Of a DNA stretch of 64,000 bases, positions 8,246-18,853 are shown piece after piece (the stretch's first letter is position 1; the number at the start of each line of letters is the position of its first letter). The position numbers were made by a program, and so were the translations under genes. The stretch lies in the NCBI RefSeq assembly GCF_018987265.1, contig NZ_CP076853.1, positions 2,480,001 through 2,544,000 on the forward strand, in the 5' to 3' direction. Origin of the DNA: Rhizobium sp. WYJ-E13. Its GTDB lineage: Bacteria > Pseudomonadota > Alphaproteobacteria > Rhizobiales > Rhizobiaceae. The notes below the pieces were generated by a model that was not told the DNA's origin, made no database searches, and worked only from the letters and a program-made list of their open reading frames with translations.

Positions 8246-8736
8246 CATTGCGGCTTCCCATTCTTCCAAACCACATCCTGCCCATAGAGCGGAATGGTCG
8301 AAATCGACATCTTCGCCGAACCATCCGTCACCTGTCGCGAATGAGCGAGATAAATCAGCGTATTGTTGGCCTTGTCGTAAATGCGATTGACCGCGAGCAC
8401 CTTCCAGATGAGCGACATGCCCTGGCGGAAAACCTCGCTGCCATCCTTGGACAAATCGATATTGCCGATTTCGATCGGCCCCGTCTGACGGCAGGCGATG
8501 GAATTGTTGGACGGATCTTCGAACCAGTTGCCGTTCTTGAACCGGTCGATCAGGCTGCGGTCGAAATAGGTGACATGGCAGGTGATGCCTTTCACCTCGG
8601 GGTCGGAGACCGCCTCGACGATGATGTCATTGCCGATCCAGTCGACCCCGACCTTGCCGACGACTTCAGCTGAGGTCGCGCCCGCGGAAGCCGCGAGGAA
8701 TATTGAGCCAAGGAAAAGATTGCGAAACGTGGACAT
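8245..8736 (-). CDS. CreA family periplasmic protein
   Basis: The 163-residue protein has a cleavable signal peptide (about 1-23, ending TSA before EVVGKVG). The family signature follows: VGVDWIGNDIIVEAVSDPEV, then GITCHVTYFDRS, 'EDPSNNSIACRQTGPIEI' and 'IWKVLAVNRIYDKANNTLIYLAHS'. CreA proteins are small exported proteins of unknown biochemical function found across Proteobacteria. The name comes from an E. coli locus beside creBCD, but no such genes are nearby. Two cysteines (ITC, IAC) are placed to form a disulfide in the mature protein. Confidence 0.88.
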   Translation of the reverse strand: MSTFRNLFLGSIFLAASAGATSAEVVGKVGVDWIGNDIIVEAVSDPEVKGITCHVTYFDRSLIDRFKNGNWFEDPSNNSIACRQTGPIEIGNIDLSKDGSEVFRQGMSLIWKVLAVNRIYDKANNTLIYLAHSRQVTDGSAKMSISTIPLYGQDVVWKNGKPQ

Positions 8737-8802
8737 GGCAACTCCCGTGTTGATCCCGCTAAGATAAGAATGGCCGGAATCTTTGCAAGAAAACGTGGGG
8801 GC

Positions 8803-9399
8803 TCAGGCCTTACGGCAGGTGCAGGGCTCGTAGCCCGCTGCCGTCAGCCTGCCGGGCTTCATGCCGATGACGGCGGGAATGGCAGCAACCGTCGAAGCCT
8901 TGACGGCCCTCGCCATCTCGAGCGCGGCTGCCGCACAGACGGCCGCATCTTCAGCCGCATTATGGTGGACGAAGCGCAGGCCGAGATGATCAGCAATCAG
9001 GTTCAGCCGGTGCGACAGGAAATGCGGCCAGATGCGCTGCGCCATCTTCAGGCTACAGAGATAGGTCAACTCCGGATAGGACTGCCGGTAGAGATCGAGG
9101 CTCGCCCGCCAGACACTGAAATCGAAAGCGGCATTATGGGCGATCATCGTCGCCCCTCGGAAATCGTCATGGAACTCGTCCATGACTTCAGGGAATTCCG
9201 GTGCATCCTCCACATGCTCAGGGCGGATGCCGTGAATGGCGATATTCATACCCGAAAAGCGCATGTCATGCGGTCGGATCAGCCGTTCCTCAACCCGCGT
9301 CACCTGTCCGTCCTCGATCCAGGCAAGGCCGACCGAGCAGGCACTGCCGCGCTGTTCGTTGGCTGTCTCGAAATCGATGGCGATGGTTTTCAAGGTCAA
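8803..9399 (-). CDS. DnaQ-like 3'-5' exonuclease
   Basis: This is a DEDD-family exonuclease domain. ExoI is AIDFETAN, ExoII lies around MIAHNAAFDFSVW and ExoIII is HNAAEDAAVCAAAAL, supplying the acidic metal-binding residues. With H preceding the final Asp by five residues it is DEDDh-like. After the domain a short Cys-containing tail ends EPCTCRKA. I chose the TTG at 9397-9399 (reading MTLKTIAIDF) because homology to the domain begins there. The frame runs 32 codons further upstream to 9495, but that part is Arg/Cys-rich and unlike the family, and the ribosome binding site is weak. The likely role is proofreading or repair nuclease activity on an unknown substrate. Confidence 0.85.
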   Translation of the reverse strand: MTLKTIAIDFETANEQRGSACSVGLAWIEDGQVTRVEERLIRPHDMRFSGMNIAIHGIRPEHVEDAPEFPEVMDEFHDDFRGATMIAHNAAFDFSVWRASLDLYRQSYPELTYLCSLKMAQRIWPHFLSHRLNLIADHLGLRFVHHNAAEDAAVCAAAALEMARAVKASTVAAIPAVIGMKPGRLTAAGYEPCTCRKA

Positions 9400-9539
9400 A
9401 CATCCGAATCGTCTGCTCTTCCGGAATACCCATAGCCGCATCCGAAGGCAAATTCCGGCCTGTTGACATCTGCACGCAAATGGAGAAACCTCCACGCATG
9501 ATCAACCCTGTGACCCACAATATGCATCTTATTTCCACG

Positions 9540-9658
9540 ACCCTTGTAGGGTGCGCGGGAGCGATGGTGCGTCACTAGCAGTCCGATCATCCCGAGAACC
9601 CTGCCGAGGAAGCAGGGTTTCTGAAACTCCGCTCTCCTCTTTTAAACCCAAGGAGAGC
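9540..9658 (+). promoter_or_regulatory. Structured leader that sequesters the GNAT gene ribosome binding site
   Basis: Three hairpins sit between the exonuclease and GNAT genes. The first is ACCCT-TGT-AGGGT (9540-9552). The second is AACCCTGC-CGAGGAA-GCAGGGTT (9597-9619). The third is GCTCTCCT (9631-9638) pairing perfectly with AGGAGAGC (9651-9658) across a 12-nt loop. The AGGAG in the last stem is the Shine-Dalgarno of the gene, whose ATG is at 9662. In the folded form the ribosome binding site is occluded, which suggests translational control by a ligand, a protein, temperature or an antisense RNA. It matches no riboswitch family I recognise. Confidence 0.55.
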
Positions 9659-9661
9659 ATG

Positions 9662-10192
9662 ATGTCAGCCAATCAGGACACCCCACCCGAAAAGCCTTAT
9701 CTGAAGGGCCTCAGCGTTCGCGCGTTGCGGGTGAGCGATGCCGAAGCCGTCACCGAACTGATGAACCTGCCGGGCTACCGCGCCGGCACGCTGCGCCCAC
9801 CCTTTCAAAGCATCGATGCGGTGCGCAAGCGCATGGAAAACCCCACGCCCGGTGCGCTCAATCTCGTCGTCGAACTCGATGGCAAGGTCGTCGCCAATGG
9901 CGGCATGACCCGCTTCGAAGGGCGGCGACAGCACGCCGCAAGTCTCGGCATGGGTGTGCATGACGATTTCACCGGCCGCGGCATCGGCACCGTTCTGATG
10001 GCCACCATGCTCGACGCCGCTGACAATTGGCACGACATCAAGCGGATGGAACTGACCGTCTACACGGATAACACAACGGCCATCCGCCTCTATGAAAAAT
10101 TCGGCTTCGAGAAGGAAGGCCTCTTCAGGTCATATGGCTATCGCGATGGGCAATATGTCGATGCCTATACGATGGCGCGGCTGAGGGCTTGA
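9662..10192 (+). CDS. GNAT family N-acetyltransferase
   Basis: The 176-residue GNAT has the acetyl-CoA-binding motif A at GMGVHDDFTGRGIGTVLMATML (R/Q-x-x-G-x-G as GRGIGT) and motif B at LTVYTDNTTAIRLYEKFGFEKEGLFR. This is the RimI/YhhY-like layout. The second of two adjacent ATGs (9662) gives the better 6-7 base spacing to AGGAG, which lies in a hairpin. The substrate is unknown; relatives acetylate amino acids, protein N-termini or small toxic amines. It converges on ligA. Confidence 0.88.
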   Translation: MSANQDTPPEKPYLKGLSVRALRVSDAEAVTELMNLPGYRAGTLRPPFQSIDAVRKRMENPTPGALNLVVELDGKVVANGGMTRFEGRRQHAASLGMGVHDDFTGRGIGTVLMATMLDAADNWHDIKRMELTVYTDNTTAIRLYEKFGFEKEGLFRSYGYRDGQYVDAYTMARLRA

Positions 10193-10221
10193 AACAAAGA
10201 GGCCGGCGTTTGCCGCCGGCC
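10191..10221 (-). terminator. Probable terminator of ligA
   Basis: GGCCGGCG (10201-10208), loop TTTGC and CGCCGGCC (10214-10221) form a perfect 8-bp stem. Read leftward it is followed by TCTTTGTTTC, a U-rich but interrupted tract, 6 bp after the ligA stop. Confidence 0.65.
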
Positions 10222-10226
10222 CGCTC

Positions 10227-12389
<2,163 letters not shown>

Positions 12390-12458
12390 TCACTCCAGAG
12401 AATCTGCAATGGTTTTAGAGCAAAATCCCGCGATTGAAATAGTACCAACGTTCGGAAA

Positions 12459-12977
12459 TCATGGCTGCGCGTTGCGTAGCCTTATGGCGCTGACATGCAA
12501 CGTGGTGTCCCGTAGCGCCTTCAAAGGCATCAGGCTGTCAACGACCCTAAGCTCGATACCGCGCGGAGCAAATTCGCAATCGAGCCTGGAAACAACCGTG
12601 AGCGCCAGCGGCACGACGGCCTTGCGAGACACCCACATTCCCGCATCCTGCAAATCCTCGAAGCTCTCCGTCGGCATCTCGTAGCGATGGATGCACCCAG
12701 CCTCCAGGCGTGCCAGCCAGCCGCGTTCGATATAAGCCGCGCCGCGCCATCTGCCCAACAGCTGCCGGTCTTCTTCCGATGTCTCCGGCTTCGCCCATAT
12801 CAGGATGCGCGGGCAGTCACGCGGAAAGAGATACATGAAGTCATTGACATCATCGATCGCCCAGACAAGCGGCCCATTCAGCCACTCCCTGCCCGGCGGG
12901 CGCTCGGAGGCGATACGCACCGGTCGAGGCTCGAAAATCGTAATGGCGGGATCGTTGCTGAAATGGAAAAGCCGCAT
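12459..12977 (-). CDS. DUF6886-like conserved protein
   Basis: The 172-residue protein starts MRLFHFSNDPAITIFEPRPV and continues with GPLVWAIDDVNDFMYLFPRDCPRILIW. This recalls a small uncharacterised family (DUF6886) that I associate mainly with Firmicutes. The N-terminal 'xFHFS ... F.PRP' pattern is reminiscent of RES/ADP-ribosyltransferase-like folds, but no catalytic motif is certain. The frame extends upstream into recN by 45 Arg-rich codons; I reject that extension and start at the ATG at 12975-12977. It lies between recN and ligA on the same strand, 73 bp from recN and 75 bp from ligA. Function unknown. Confidence 0.7.
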   Translation of the reverse strand: MRLFHFSNDPAITIFEPRPVRIASERPPGREWLNGPLVWAIDDVNDFMYLFPRDCPRILIWAKPETSEEDRQLLGRWRGAAYIERGWLARLEAGCIHRYEMPTESFEDLQDAGMWVSRKAVVPLALTVVSRLDCEFAPRGIELRVVDSLMPLKALRDTTLHVSAIRLRNAQP

Positions 12978-13050
12978 GGGATGCAGGACCTCGCCGTGAG
13001 AGTGAGGCCTGATAGCGCAGTGCCGAAGCCTTGTCACCAGCAGCGGATAT

Positions 13051-14724
13051 CTAGCCGTTGCCCGCCAGCAACCGTGCAGCCGCCGCCCTCGCCTCTTCCG
13101 TGACAGAGGCACCGGCGAGCATACGGGCGATCTCTTCCCTGCGGTCCTTCTCGGCCATGGTGGCGACGCGCGTGGCGATCTTGTCGGAGCCCTCGCCGGA
13201 CGGTCCCTTGGAGATCAGGAGATGCGTGGCAGCACGTGCTGCCACCTGCGGCGCATGGGTGACGGAGAGTACCTGTACGCGGTCAGAAAGCCGCTTCAGC
13301 CGCTGGCCGATCGCGTCCGCCACCGCGCCACCGACACCGGTGTCGATTTCGTCGAAGACGAGCGTCGGCGCCGAGCCGCGGTCTGCAAGCGCCACCTTGA
13401 GCGCTAGCAGGAAGCGTGAGAGTTCACCGCCGGAGGCGACCTTCATGATCGAGCCTGGCCGCGTACCCGGATTGGTCTGGACGTGAAATTCGACGACATC
13501 GATGCCTTCGGCGGTCGCCTCCTCCGCATCGGTGGTGATCTCCACCATGAAGCGGGCGCGCTCGAGTTTCAGCGCCGGCAGCTCCGCCATGACGGCCTGC
13601 GCCAGCGCATCGCCGGCATGGTGACGCTTTTCGGACAGCGAGCGAGCCGCCGCATCGAAACTCGCCTTGGCGGCGGCCACTTCTGCATCGAGCTTGGTAA
13701 GCCGCTCCTCGCCGGCATCGAGATCGGCGAGATCGCTGATCATGCGTACGGCGAGCGCCGGAAGCTCGGTGACGGGAACCGAATATTTGCGGGAGGCGGC
13801 GCGCAATGCAAACAGCCGCTCCTCGACGCGCTCCAGTTCCTTCGGATCATATTCCGTCTTGCGCAGTGCCGCCTCCACTTCCATCTGCGCGTTCGAAAGC
13901 TGATCCAGCGCCGCGTCGAGCAGCGCGACGGTGTCTTCGAGCAGGCCGGGCGCCTCATGGCTCTTGCGCTCCAAGCGGCGTACCAGCGAGGCGATATGCG
14001 GCACGGGAGAGGCATTGCCGTTCAGGAACTCGGAAGCCTCGGCAATATCGCCGGCAATGCGCTCGGCCTTCATCATCTTCTGGCGGCGGTCGGCAAGCTC
14101 GTCTTCCTCGCCATCGCGCGGCGAGAGCTTTTCCAGCTCTTCGACGGAAGAGCGCAGATAATCCGCCTCGCGGGCCGCGGCCTCGACCTTCTCGCGGTGC
14201 TTCTTCAGCGTGCGCTCGCTATCGCGCCACTGGCGGTAAAGCGCGCCGACGGTCTGCACATCCTCGCTGATGCCCGCAAAGGCGTCGAGCAGCGTTCTGT
14301 GGGCATTGGTATCGACCAGCGCGCGGTCGTCGTGCTGGCCGTGGATCTCGACCAGCATCTGGCCGGCCTGACGCATGAGCTGCACGCTCACCGGCTGGTC
14401 GTTCACATAGGCCTTGGTGCGGCCGTCTGAGGATTGCTGGCGGCGGAAGATCAGGTCGCCTTCGTCGTCGATGCCGTTTTCGCGCAAAAGCTTCCGCGCG
14501 CCGTGATCCATGCCGACATCGAAGACGGCCGTGACCTGACCCTTGTCCTCTCCATGGCGCACGAGGCCGCCATCACCCCGCCCGCCAAGGGCCAGCGACA
14601 GACTGTCAAGCAGGATGGATTTGCCGGCACCGGTCTCACCCGTCAACACGGAAAGGCCGGTCTCGAAGGCAAGGTCCAGCCGCTCGATCAGGACGATATC
14701 GCGGATCGAAAGCTGGATCAGCAT
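13051..14724 (-). CDS. recN: DNA repair protein RecN
   Basis: The 557-residue SMC-like ATPase has an N-terminal Walker A (LTGETGAGKS) near residue 30, long coiled-coil arms around a central hinge, and C-terminal signature/Walker B elements (ASGGELSRFLLALKVAL, TLVFDEIDTGVGG). RecN acts in the cytosol on DNA double-strand breaks with RecA. The start MLIQLSIRDIVLIERLDLAF (ATG 14722-14724) matches the conserved family N-terminus. The 16-codon upstream extension overlaps bamD and is rejected. It follows bamD by 5 bp, so the two are probably co-transcribed, an arrangement common in Rhizobiales. Confidence 0.96.
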   Translation of the reverse strand: MLIQLSIRDIVLIERLDLAFETGLSVLTGETGAGKSILLDSLSLALGGRGDGGLVRHGEDKGQVTAVFDVGMDHGARKLLRENGIDDEGDLIFRRQQSSDGRTKAYVNDQPVSVQLMRQAGQMLVEIHGQHDDRALVDTNAHRTLLDAFAGISEDVQTVGALYRQWRDSERTLKKHREKVEAAAREADYLRSSVEELEKLSPRDGEEDELADRRQKMMKAERIAGDIAEASEFLNGNASPVPHIASLVRRLERKSHEAPGLLEDTVALLDAALDQLSNAQMEVEAALRKTEYDPKELERVEERLFALRAASRKYSVPVTELPALAVRMISDLADLDAGEERLTKLDAEVAAAKASFDAAARSLSEKRHHAGDALAQAVMAELPALKLERARFMVEITTDAEEATAEGIDVVEFHVQTNPGTRPGSIMKVASGGELSRFLLALKVALADRGSAPTLVFDEIDTGVGGAVADAIGQRLKRLSDRVQVLSVTHAPQVAARAATHLLISKGPSGEGSDKIATRVATMAEKDRREEIARMLAGASVTEEARAAAARLLAGNG

Positions 14725-14729
14725 TGGCC

Positions 14730-15578
14730 TCAGGAACCGAGAAGGAGTTTCTTGCCCGCTGCAGCGATCCACGAACCCTTGTTTTCACGCGGCTCCGCCC
14801 CACCCGACTGCAGCAGCTTGTAAGAATCAGCATACCACTGACTGTCTGGATAATTGTGACCGAGAACGGCAGCCGCCGTCTGCGCTTCGTCGACGATACC
14901 CATTGCATAATAGGCTTCGACAAGACGGGCGAGCGCCTCTTCGATCTGATTCGTGTTCGGATATTTCTCGACGACGATGCGGAAGCGCGAGATCGCGGCG
15001 AGATATTCCTTACGCTCCATGTAATAGCGGCCGACCTGCATTTCCTTGCCGGCGAGCTGGTCGCGCGCAAAGCGCATCTTGGCCTGCGCGTCATCGACAT
15101 ATTCGGAATCAGGATAATTGTCGACGACGGCCTGCATGGCGTCGATGGTCTTCTGTGCCGCGCGCTGGTCCTGCGTCACGTCGACGATCTGCTTGGAATA
15201 GGTAAGACCGACGAGATACTGCACGTAGGCGGCATCCTTGGACTTCGGATACTGCGCCATATAACGGTTGCCCGATGCGAGCGCGTCATCGAAGCGGCCC
15301 TGGCGGTATTTGACGAAGGTGCTCATCACGAGCGCCTTGCGTGCCCATTCCGAGAAGGGATTCTGCGCATCGATCGCATCGAACTTGCGTGCCGCCTCAG
15401 CCATGTTACCGGCCTTCATGTTGGCGAGGCCCTGCGTGTAGAGCACATCAGGCGGATCGGTTTCGAGGCCGAGCTTGGTGATGTCGATATCCGGGTCCGA
15501 CTGGCAGCCGGAAATCAAGGCGCCTGCGCTCAGCACCATCACGGATGCGAGCAAAGCGCGCGCTGTCTTCATCATCAT
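14730..15578 (-). CDS. bamD: Outer membrane assembly lipoprotein BamD (ComL)
   Basis: The roughly 282-residue lipoprotein has a signal peptide ending in the lipobox LISGC, then five TPR-like helical repeats (for example LYTQGLANMKAGNMAEAARKF, 'NPFSEWARKALVMSTFVKYRQGRFDDAL', 'YYMERKEYLAAISRFRIVVEKYP'). BamD anchors to the inner leaflet of the outer membrane and recruits BAM substrates. I chose the first ATG of the MMMKTAR cluster (15576-15578), which has AAGG about 7 bases upstream. An ATG at 15597-15599 would add seven residues and remains possible. It is followed after 5 bp by recN. Confidence 0.93.
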   Translation of the reverse strand: MMMKTARALLASVMVLSAGALISGCQSDPDIDITKLGLETDPPDVLYTQGLANMKAGNMAEAARKFDAIDAQNPFSEWARKALVMSTFVKYRQGRFDDALASGNRYMAQYPKSKDAAYVQYLVGLTYSKQIVDVTQDQRAAQKTIDAMQAVVDNYPDSEYVDDAQAKMRFARDQLAGKEMQVGRYYMERKEYLAAISRFRIVVEKYPNTNQIEEALARLVEAYYAMGIVDEAQTAAAVLGHNYPDSQWYADSYKLLQSGGAEPRENKGSWIAAAGKKLLLGS

Positions 15579-15815
15579 GTCAGACCTTGCATAAGCCATT
15601 CGAAAGAATCCCACCGCCGCCGTCCACTCCACAGCAGCCACGCCTAGCTGGCGTTTCTAGCCACAAATGTGCATCGAGAGCAACGCAATGATCACGCATT
15701 AACGCATTTTTGTGGCAGCACTGCCGAGAATGTCAGGCTTTTCACGGCATTCAAAGCGGTGATAGCTAAATATATGCCGCAAACATCTATCGCGCGCGAT
15801 CCGCCCCTTCCCCAC

Positions 15816-15842
15816 AAAAAAACCGCCCCCGTTGGGAGGCGG
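15816..15842 (-). terminator. Rho-independent terminator of lpxC
   Basis: Read leftward, CCGCCTCCC-AAC-GGGGGCGG (15842 to 15823, with G-U pairs) is followed by seven T (15822-15816). It lies 28 bp after the lpxC stop. The rest of the 291-bp gap up to bamD (to 15579) holds the bamD promoter region, in which I see no clear element. Confidence 0.88.
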
Positions 15843-15869
15843 CCCTGGCCTTAATTGGTATACTGGAGG

Positions 15870-16826
15870 TCATGCCGACCAGGGGGCGAATTCCGGAGCG
15901 CTGACCGCAATGAACTCGCGAACGGTAACGCGCTGGCGCGGTATCGACGTCTCGACCACTTCATAGGCCGTGGGATCGCTGAGCAATGCCTTGAGAGCGT
16001 TGGCGTTCATCTTGTGGCCACCGCGATAAGAACGGTAGCAGCCGATGAACTGTGCGCCGGCAAGCGCCAGATCTCCGACAGCATCGAGCGTCTTGTGACG
16101 CACGAACTCGTCCTTGGCGTAGCGCAGACCTTCGACATTGATGACAGTGTTGTCATCGGAGATGACGACGGAGTTTTCGAGCGAAGAGCCGAGAGCATGG
16201 CCCGAAGCCCAGAGGCGCTCGACATCGCGCATGAAGCCGAAGGTGCGCGCACGCGACAGCTCGGTCTTGAAGACGGTGGCGGTGAGATCGCCTTCCCATT
16301 TCTGGCGGCCGATCAGCGGGCATTCGAAATCGATCTCGACTTCAAAGCGCGTGCCGTCATAGGGGCGGAACTCGCTCCAGGAGCCACCATGCTCGATACG
16401 AACCGGCTTGGTGATGCGGATGTAGCGGCGCTTGACGCCGAGGGAAACGAGACCGACTTGTTCGATAGCTTCGACGAAGGAAACCGAGCTGCCATCCATG
16501 ATCGGCATTTCGGCGCCGGTGACTTCGATGACGACATTGTCGAGGCCGAGCGCATAAACGGCTGCCATGACATGTTCGATCGTCGCGACGGAATGGGCCG
16601 GCGAGAAGCCGAGAACGGTGCAGAGATCGGTATTGCCGACCTGCGAGGAAACGGCCTTCAGTTCGGTGACGTCGCCGTTGTCATGCACGCGCTGGAAAAT
16701 AACGCCGGTACCGGCTTCGGCCGGATTGAAGGTGATCGAAACGTCGGCACCAGAATGAACGCCGATACCCGAAAGAGTTACCGGACGCGATACCGTCGTC
16801 TGAAAGCCCAACAAGCCAAGTCCCAT
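15870..16826 (-). CDS. lpxC: UDP-3-O-acyl-N-acetylglucosamine deacetylase LpxC
   Basis: The 318-residue enzyme performs the committed step of lipid A synthesis. Zinc ligands are visible: a histidine in SVATIEHVMAAVYAL and the H/D pair in HKTLDAVGDLALAGAQFIG, followed by the catalytic-region histidine in YRGGHKMN. The start MGLGLLGFQTTVSRPVTLSG carries the conserved 'Q-T-x-x-x-x-V-x-x-x-G-I-G-V-H-S-G' entry. It sits at the end of the ftsQ-ftsA-ftsZ cluster, the usual alphaproteobacterial order, but its own 260-bp upstream region and the ftsZ terminator suggest independent transcription. Confidence 0.97.
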   Translation of the reverse strand: MGLGLLGFQTTVSRPVTLSGIGVHSGADVSITFNPAEAGTGVIFQRVHDNGDVTELKAVSSQVGNTDLCTVLGFSPAHSVATIEHVMAAVYALGLDNVVIEVTGAEMPIMDGSSVSFVEAIEQVGLVSLGVKRRYIRITKPVRIEHGGSWSEFRPYDGTRFEVEIDFECPLIGRQKWEGDLTATVFKTELSRARTFGFMRDVERLWASGHALGSSLENSVVISDDNTVINVEGLRYAKDEFVRHKTLDAVGDLALAGAQFIGCYRSYRGGHKMNANALKALLSDPTAYEVVETSIPRQRVTVREFIAVSAPEFAPWSA

Positions 16827-17037
16827 AAAATTCTGCCTTTATTCTTCCGCACCCGTCGCTGCCAGCCGGTCCGGTGTTCTTCTACACTGCCCGGTGCCGC
16901 TTAAAGCAGACTCTTGGAGCAGTTCGCTTGCTTCATACTTACGTGGAGGCACGCCGCAATCCAAATCACTGTTCGTTTCGGTTTGTTACGAAAATCTCGG
17001 TGCCAAAAACATCTAGAATTCAAGCACCTAGAAATGC

Positions 17038-17068
17038 AAACGCCCAGGATTTCGGCCCCGGGCGTTTT
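17038..17068 (-). terminator. Probable terminator of ftsZ
   Basis: AAACGCCC (17038-17045) pairs with GGGCGTTT (17060-17067) around a GC-rich loop, 20 bp after the ftsZ stop. The downstream U tract on the minus strand is short (TTTGC), so termination may be partial. The rest of 16827-17087 is the lpxC upstream region and shows no gene. Confidence 0.6.
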
Positions 17069-17087
17069 CTGTGGAGAAGTGTTCTTC

Positions 17088-18797
17088 TCAGTTCGACTGA
17101 CGGCGCAGGAATGCTGGGATTTCCAGCTGGTCGTCTTCCTGCATCATGCGGGCCTGCGGGACGGCACGACCCTGGTCGTCGAGGTTGCCGCGACGCGGTG
17201 CGTAGAGGCTTGCCTCCGGCGACAACGGACGGCGCTGCTGCGAGGAGGCAGCCGGCGCAGACGTCATTTCCGGAGCGACTTCCTCTTCGCGGCGGCCGAG
17301 CGAATTGGTGATTCGCTTCAAGAGACCCATCGGGCCGCGCTCTTCCTGGACATGCGAAGCAGCAGGCTGCGAGCGATGATCGATCTCGGCCTGGACGACC
17401 GGCGGGAAATCCTCGACCTTCGGCATGCGGACCTGTTCGGGCGCCTGGCGGATGACAGGCTCATGACGGACCGGCTGCTGCATGACCGGCTGCGGAGCCG
17501 GCTGGTGCATGACGGGAGCCGGATGTAGCGGGGCCTGACGCATGACCGGAGCTGCTTCCGGTGCAGGAGCGAAGATCTTGCTCTGCGGACGGAAGGTTTC
17601 CTGCATCACCGGCTGCTGCTGGACAGGAGCAGCGGCACGCGGGGCCGGAATTTCCAGTTCACGTTCCATCTCGACTTCAGCCTGGCGGATGGTCTGTGCA
17701 ATCTGGTCGGCCTTCGGTGCCTGCATGACTGGAGCAGGCTGAACTGCGGCCGGTGCCGGAGCAACGGCCGCGGAGGGACGGATAGCGGGCTTTGCGGCCG
17801 GCTGGAACCCACGGTCGGCAGCCTGGTTCATCGCACGGTCGATGCCGGTGGCGACGACCGAGACGCGGATGATGCCTTCGAGCGATTCGTCGAAGGTTGC
17901 CCCGAGGATGATGTTGGCGTCCGGATCGACTTCTTCGCGGATGCGGGTTGCAGCTTCGTCGACTTCGAACAGCGTCAGGTCGCGACCGCCGGTGATGGAG
18001 ATCAGCAGGCCCTGTGCGCCCTTCATCGAAGTTTCGTCGAGCAGCGGGTTGGCGATCGCCGCTTCGGCGGCCTGCATGGCGCGGCCCGAACCGGAAGCTT
18101 CGCCCGTACCCATCATTGCGCGGCCCATTTCGCGCATGACCGAGCGGACGTCGGCGAAGTCGAGGTTGATGAGACCTTCCTTCACCATCAGGTCGGTGAT
18201 GCAGGCAACGCCCGAGTAGAGAACCTGGTCGGCCATGGCGAAGGCGTCGGCGAAGGTCGTCTTGTCGTTGGCAATCCGGAAAAGATTCTGGTTCGGAATG
18301 ACGATCAGCGTGTCGACCGACTTCTGCAGTTCCTGGATACCGGATTCGGCCAGACGCATGCGGCGTCCGCCTTCGAAGTGGAATGGCTTGGTGACCACAC
18401 CGACCGTCAGGATGCCCTTGTTGCGGGCGGCCTGCGCGACGACAGGAGCAGCGCCAGTGCCGGTGCCACCGCCCATGCCGGCGGTAACGAAGCACATATG
18501 CGTACCGTTCAGGTGGTCGATGATCTCGTCGATGCACTCTTCGGCAGCCGCGCGGCCGACTTCCGGCTGCGAGCCGGCGCCGAGGCCTTCGGTGACGTTG
18601 GCGCCGAGCTGGATGATCCGCTCGGCCTTCGTCATGGTCAGCGCCTGGGCGTCCGTATTGGCAACGACGAAGTCGACGCCCTGGAGACCGGCGGAGATCA
18701 TGTTGTTGACAGCATTGCCGCCGCCGCCGCCAACGCCGAACACGGTGATGCGCGGCTTCAGCTCGGTGATGTCAGGCTTCTGCAGCTTGATAGTCAT
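17088..18797 (-). CDS. ftsZ: Cell division GTPase FtsZ (long-linker form)
   Basis: The product has 569 residues from the ATG at 18795-18797. The tubulin-like GTPase domain (about 1-320) has [13 protein letters not shown], the signature [14 protein letters not shown] and the T7-loop '[11 protein letters not shown]' region. A roughly 200-residue disordered linker follows, rich in Pro, Gln, Met and Val with repeated PVM/PVI units. The C-terminal tail [12 protein letters not shown] is the conserved peptide that binds FtsA and other partners. FtsZ polymerises into the cytokinetic ring. The long linker is typical of Rhizobiales. The gene follows ftsA after 56 bp. The 26-codon upstream extension overlaps ftsA and is rejected. 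Confidence 0.97.
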   Translation of the reverse strand: MTIKLQKPDITELKPRITVFGVGGGGGNAVNNMISAGLQGVDFVVANTDAQALTMTKAERIIQLGANVTEGLGAGSQPEVGRAAAEECIDEIIDHLNGTHMCFVTAGMGGGTGTGAAPVVAQAARNKGILTVGVVTKPFHFEGGRRMRLAESGIQELQKSVDTLIVIPNQNLFRIANDKTTFADAFAMADQVLYSGVACITDLMVKEGLINLDFADVRSVMREMGRAMMGTGEASGSGRAMQAAEAAIANPLLDETSMKGAQGLLISITGGRDLTLFEVDEAATRIREEVDPDANIILGATFDESLEGIIRVSVVATGIDRAMNQAADRGFQPAAKPAIRPSAAVAPAPAAVQPAPVMQAPKADQIAQTIRQAEVEMERELEIPAPRAAAPVQQQPVMQETFRPQSKIFAPAPEAAPVMRQAPLHPAPVMHQPAPQPVMQQPVRHEPVIRQAPEQVRMPKVEDFPPVVQAEIDHRSQPAASHVQEERGPMGLLKRITNSLGRREEEVAPEMTSAPAASSQQRRPLSPEASLYAPRRGNLDDQGRAVPQARMMQEDDQLEIPAFLRRQSN

Positions 18798-18853
18798 GGT
18801 ACCTGTTCCTTCTCTCTCTGGCCGCATCGCCACGCCGGCCAATTCACTCAATT

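Noticed and set aside
12978..13112. N-terminal extension of the DUF6886-like gene into recN
   Set aside because: The added 45 residues are Arg/His-rich and out of frame with recN, whereas homology begins at MRLFHFS.
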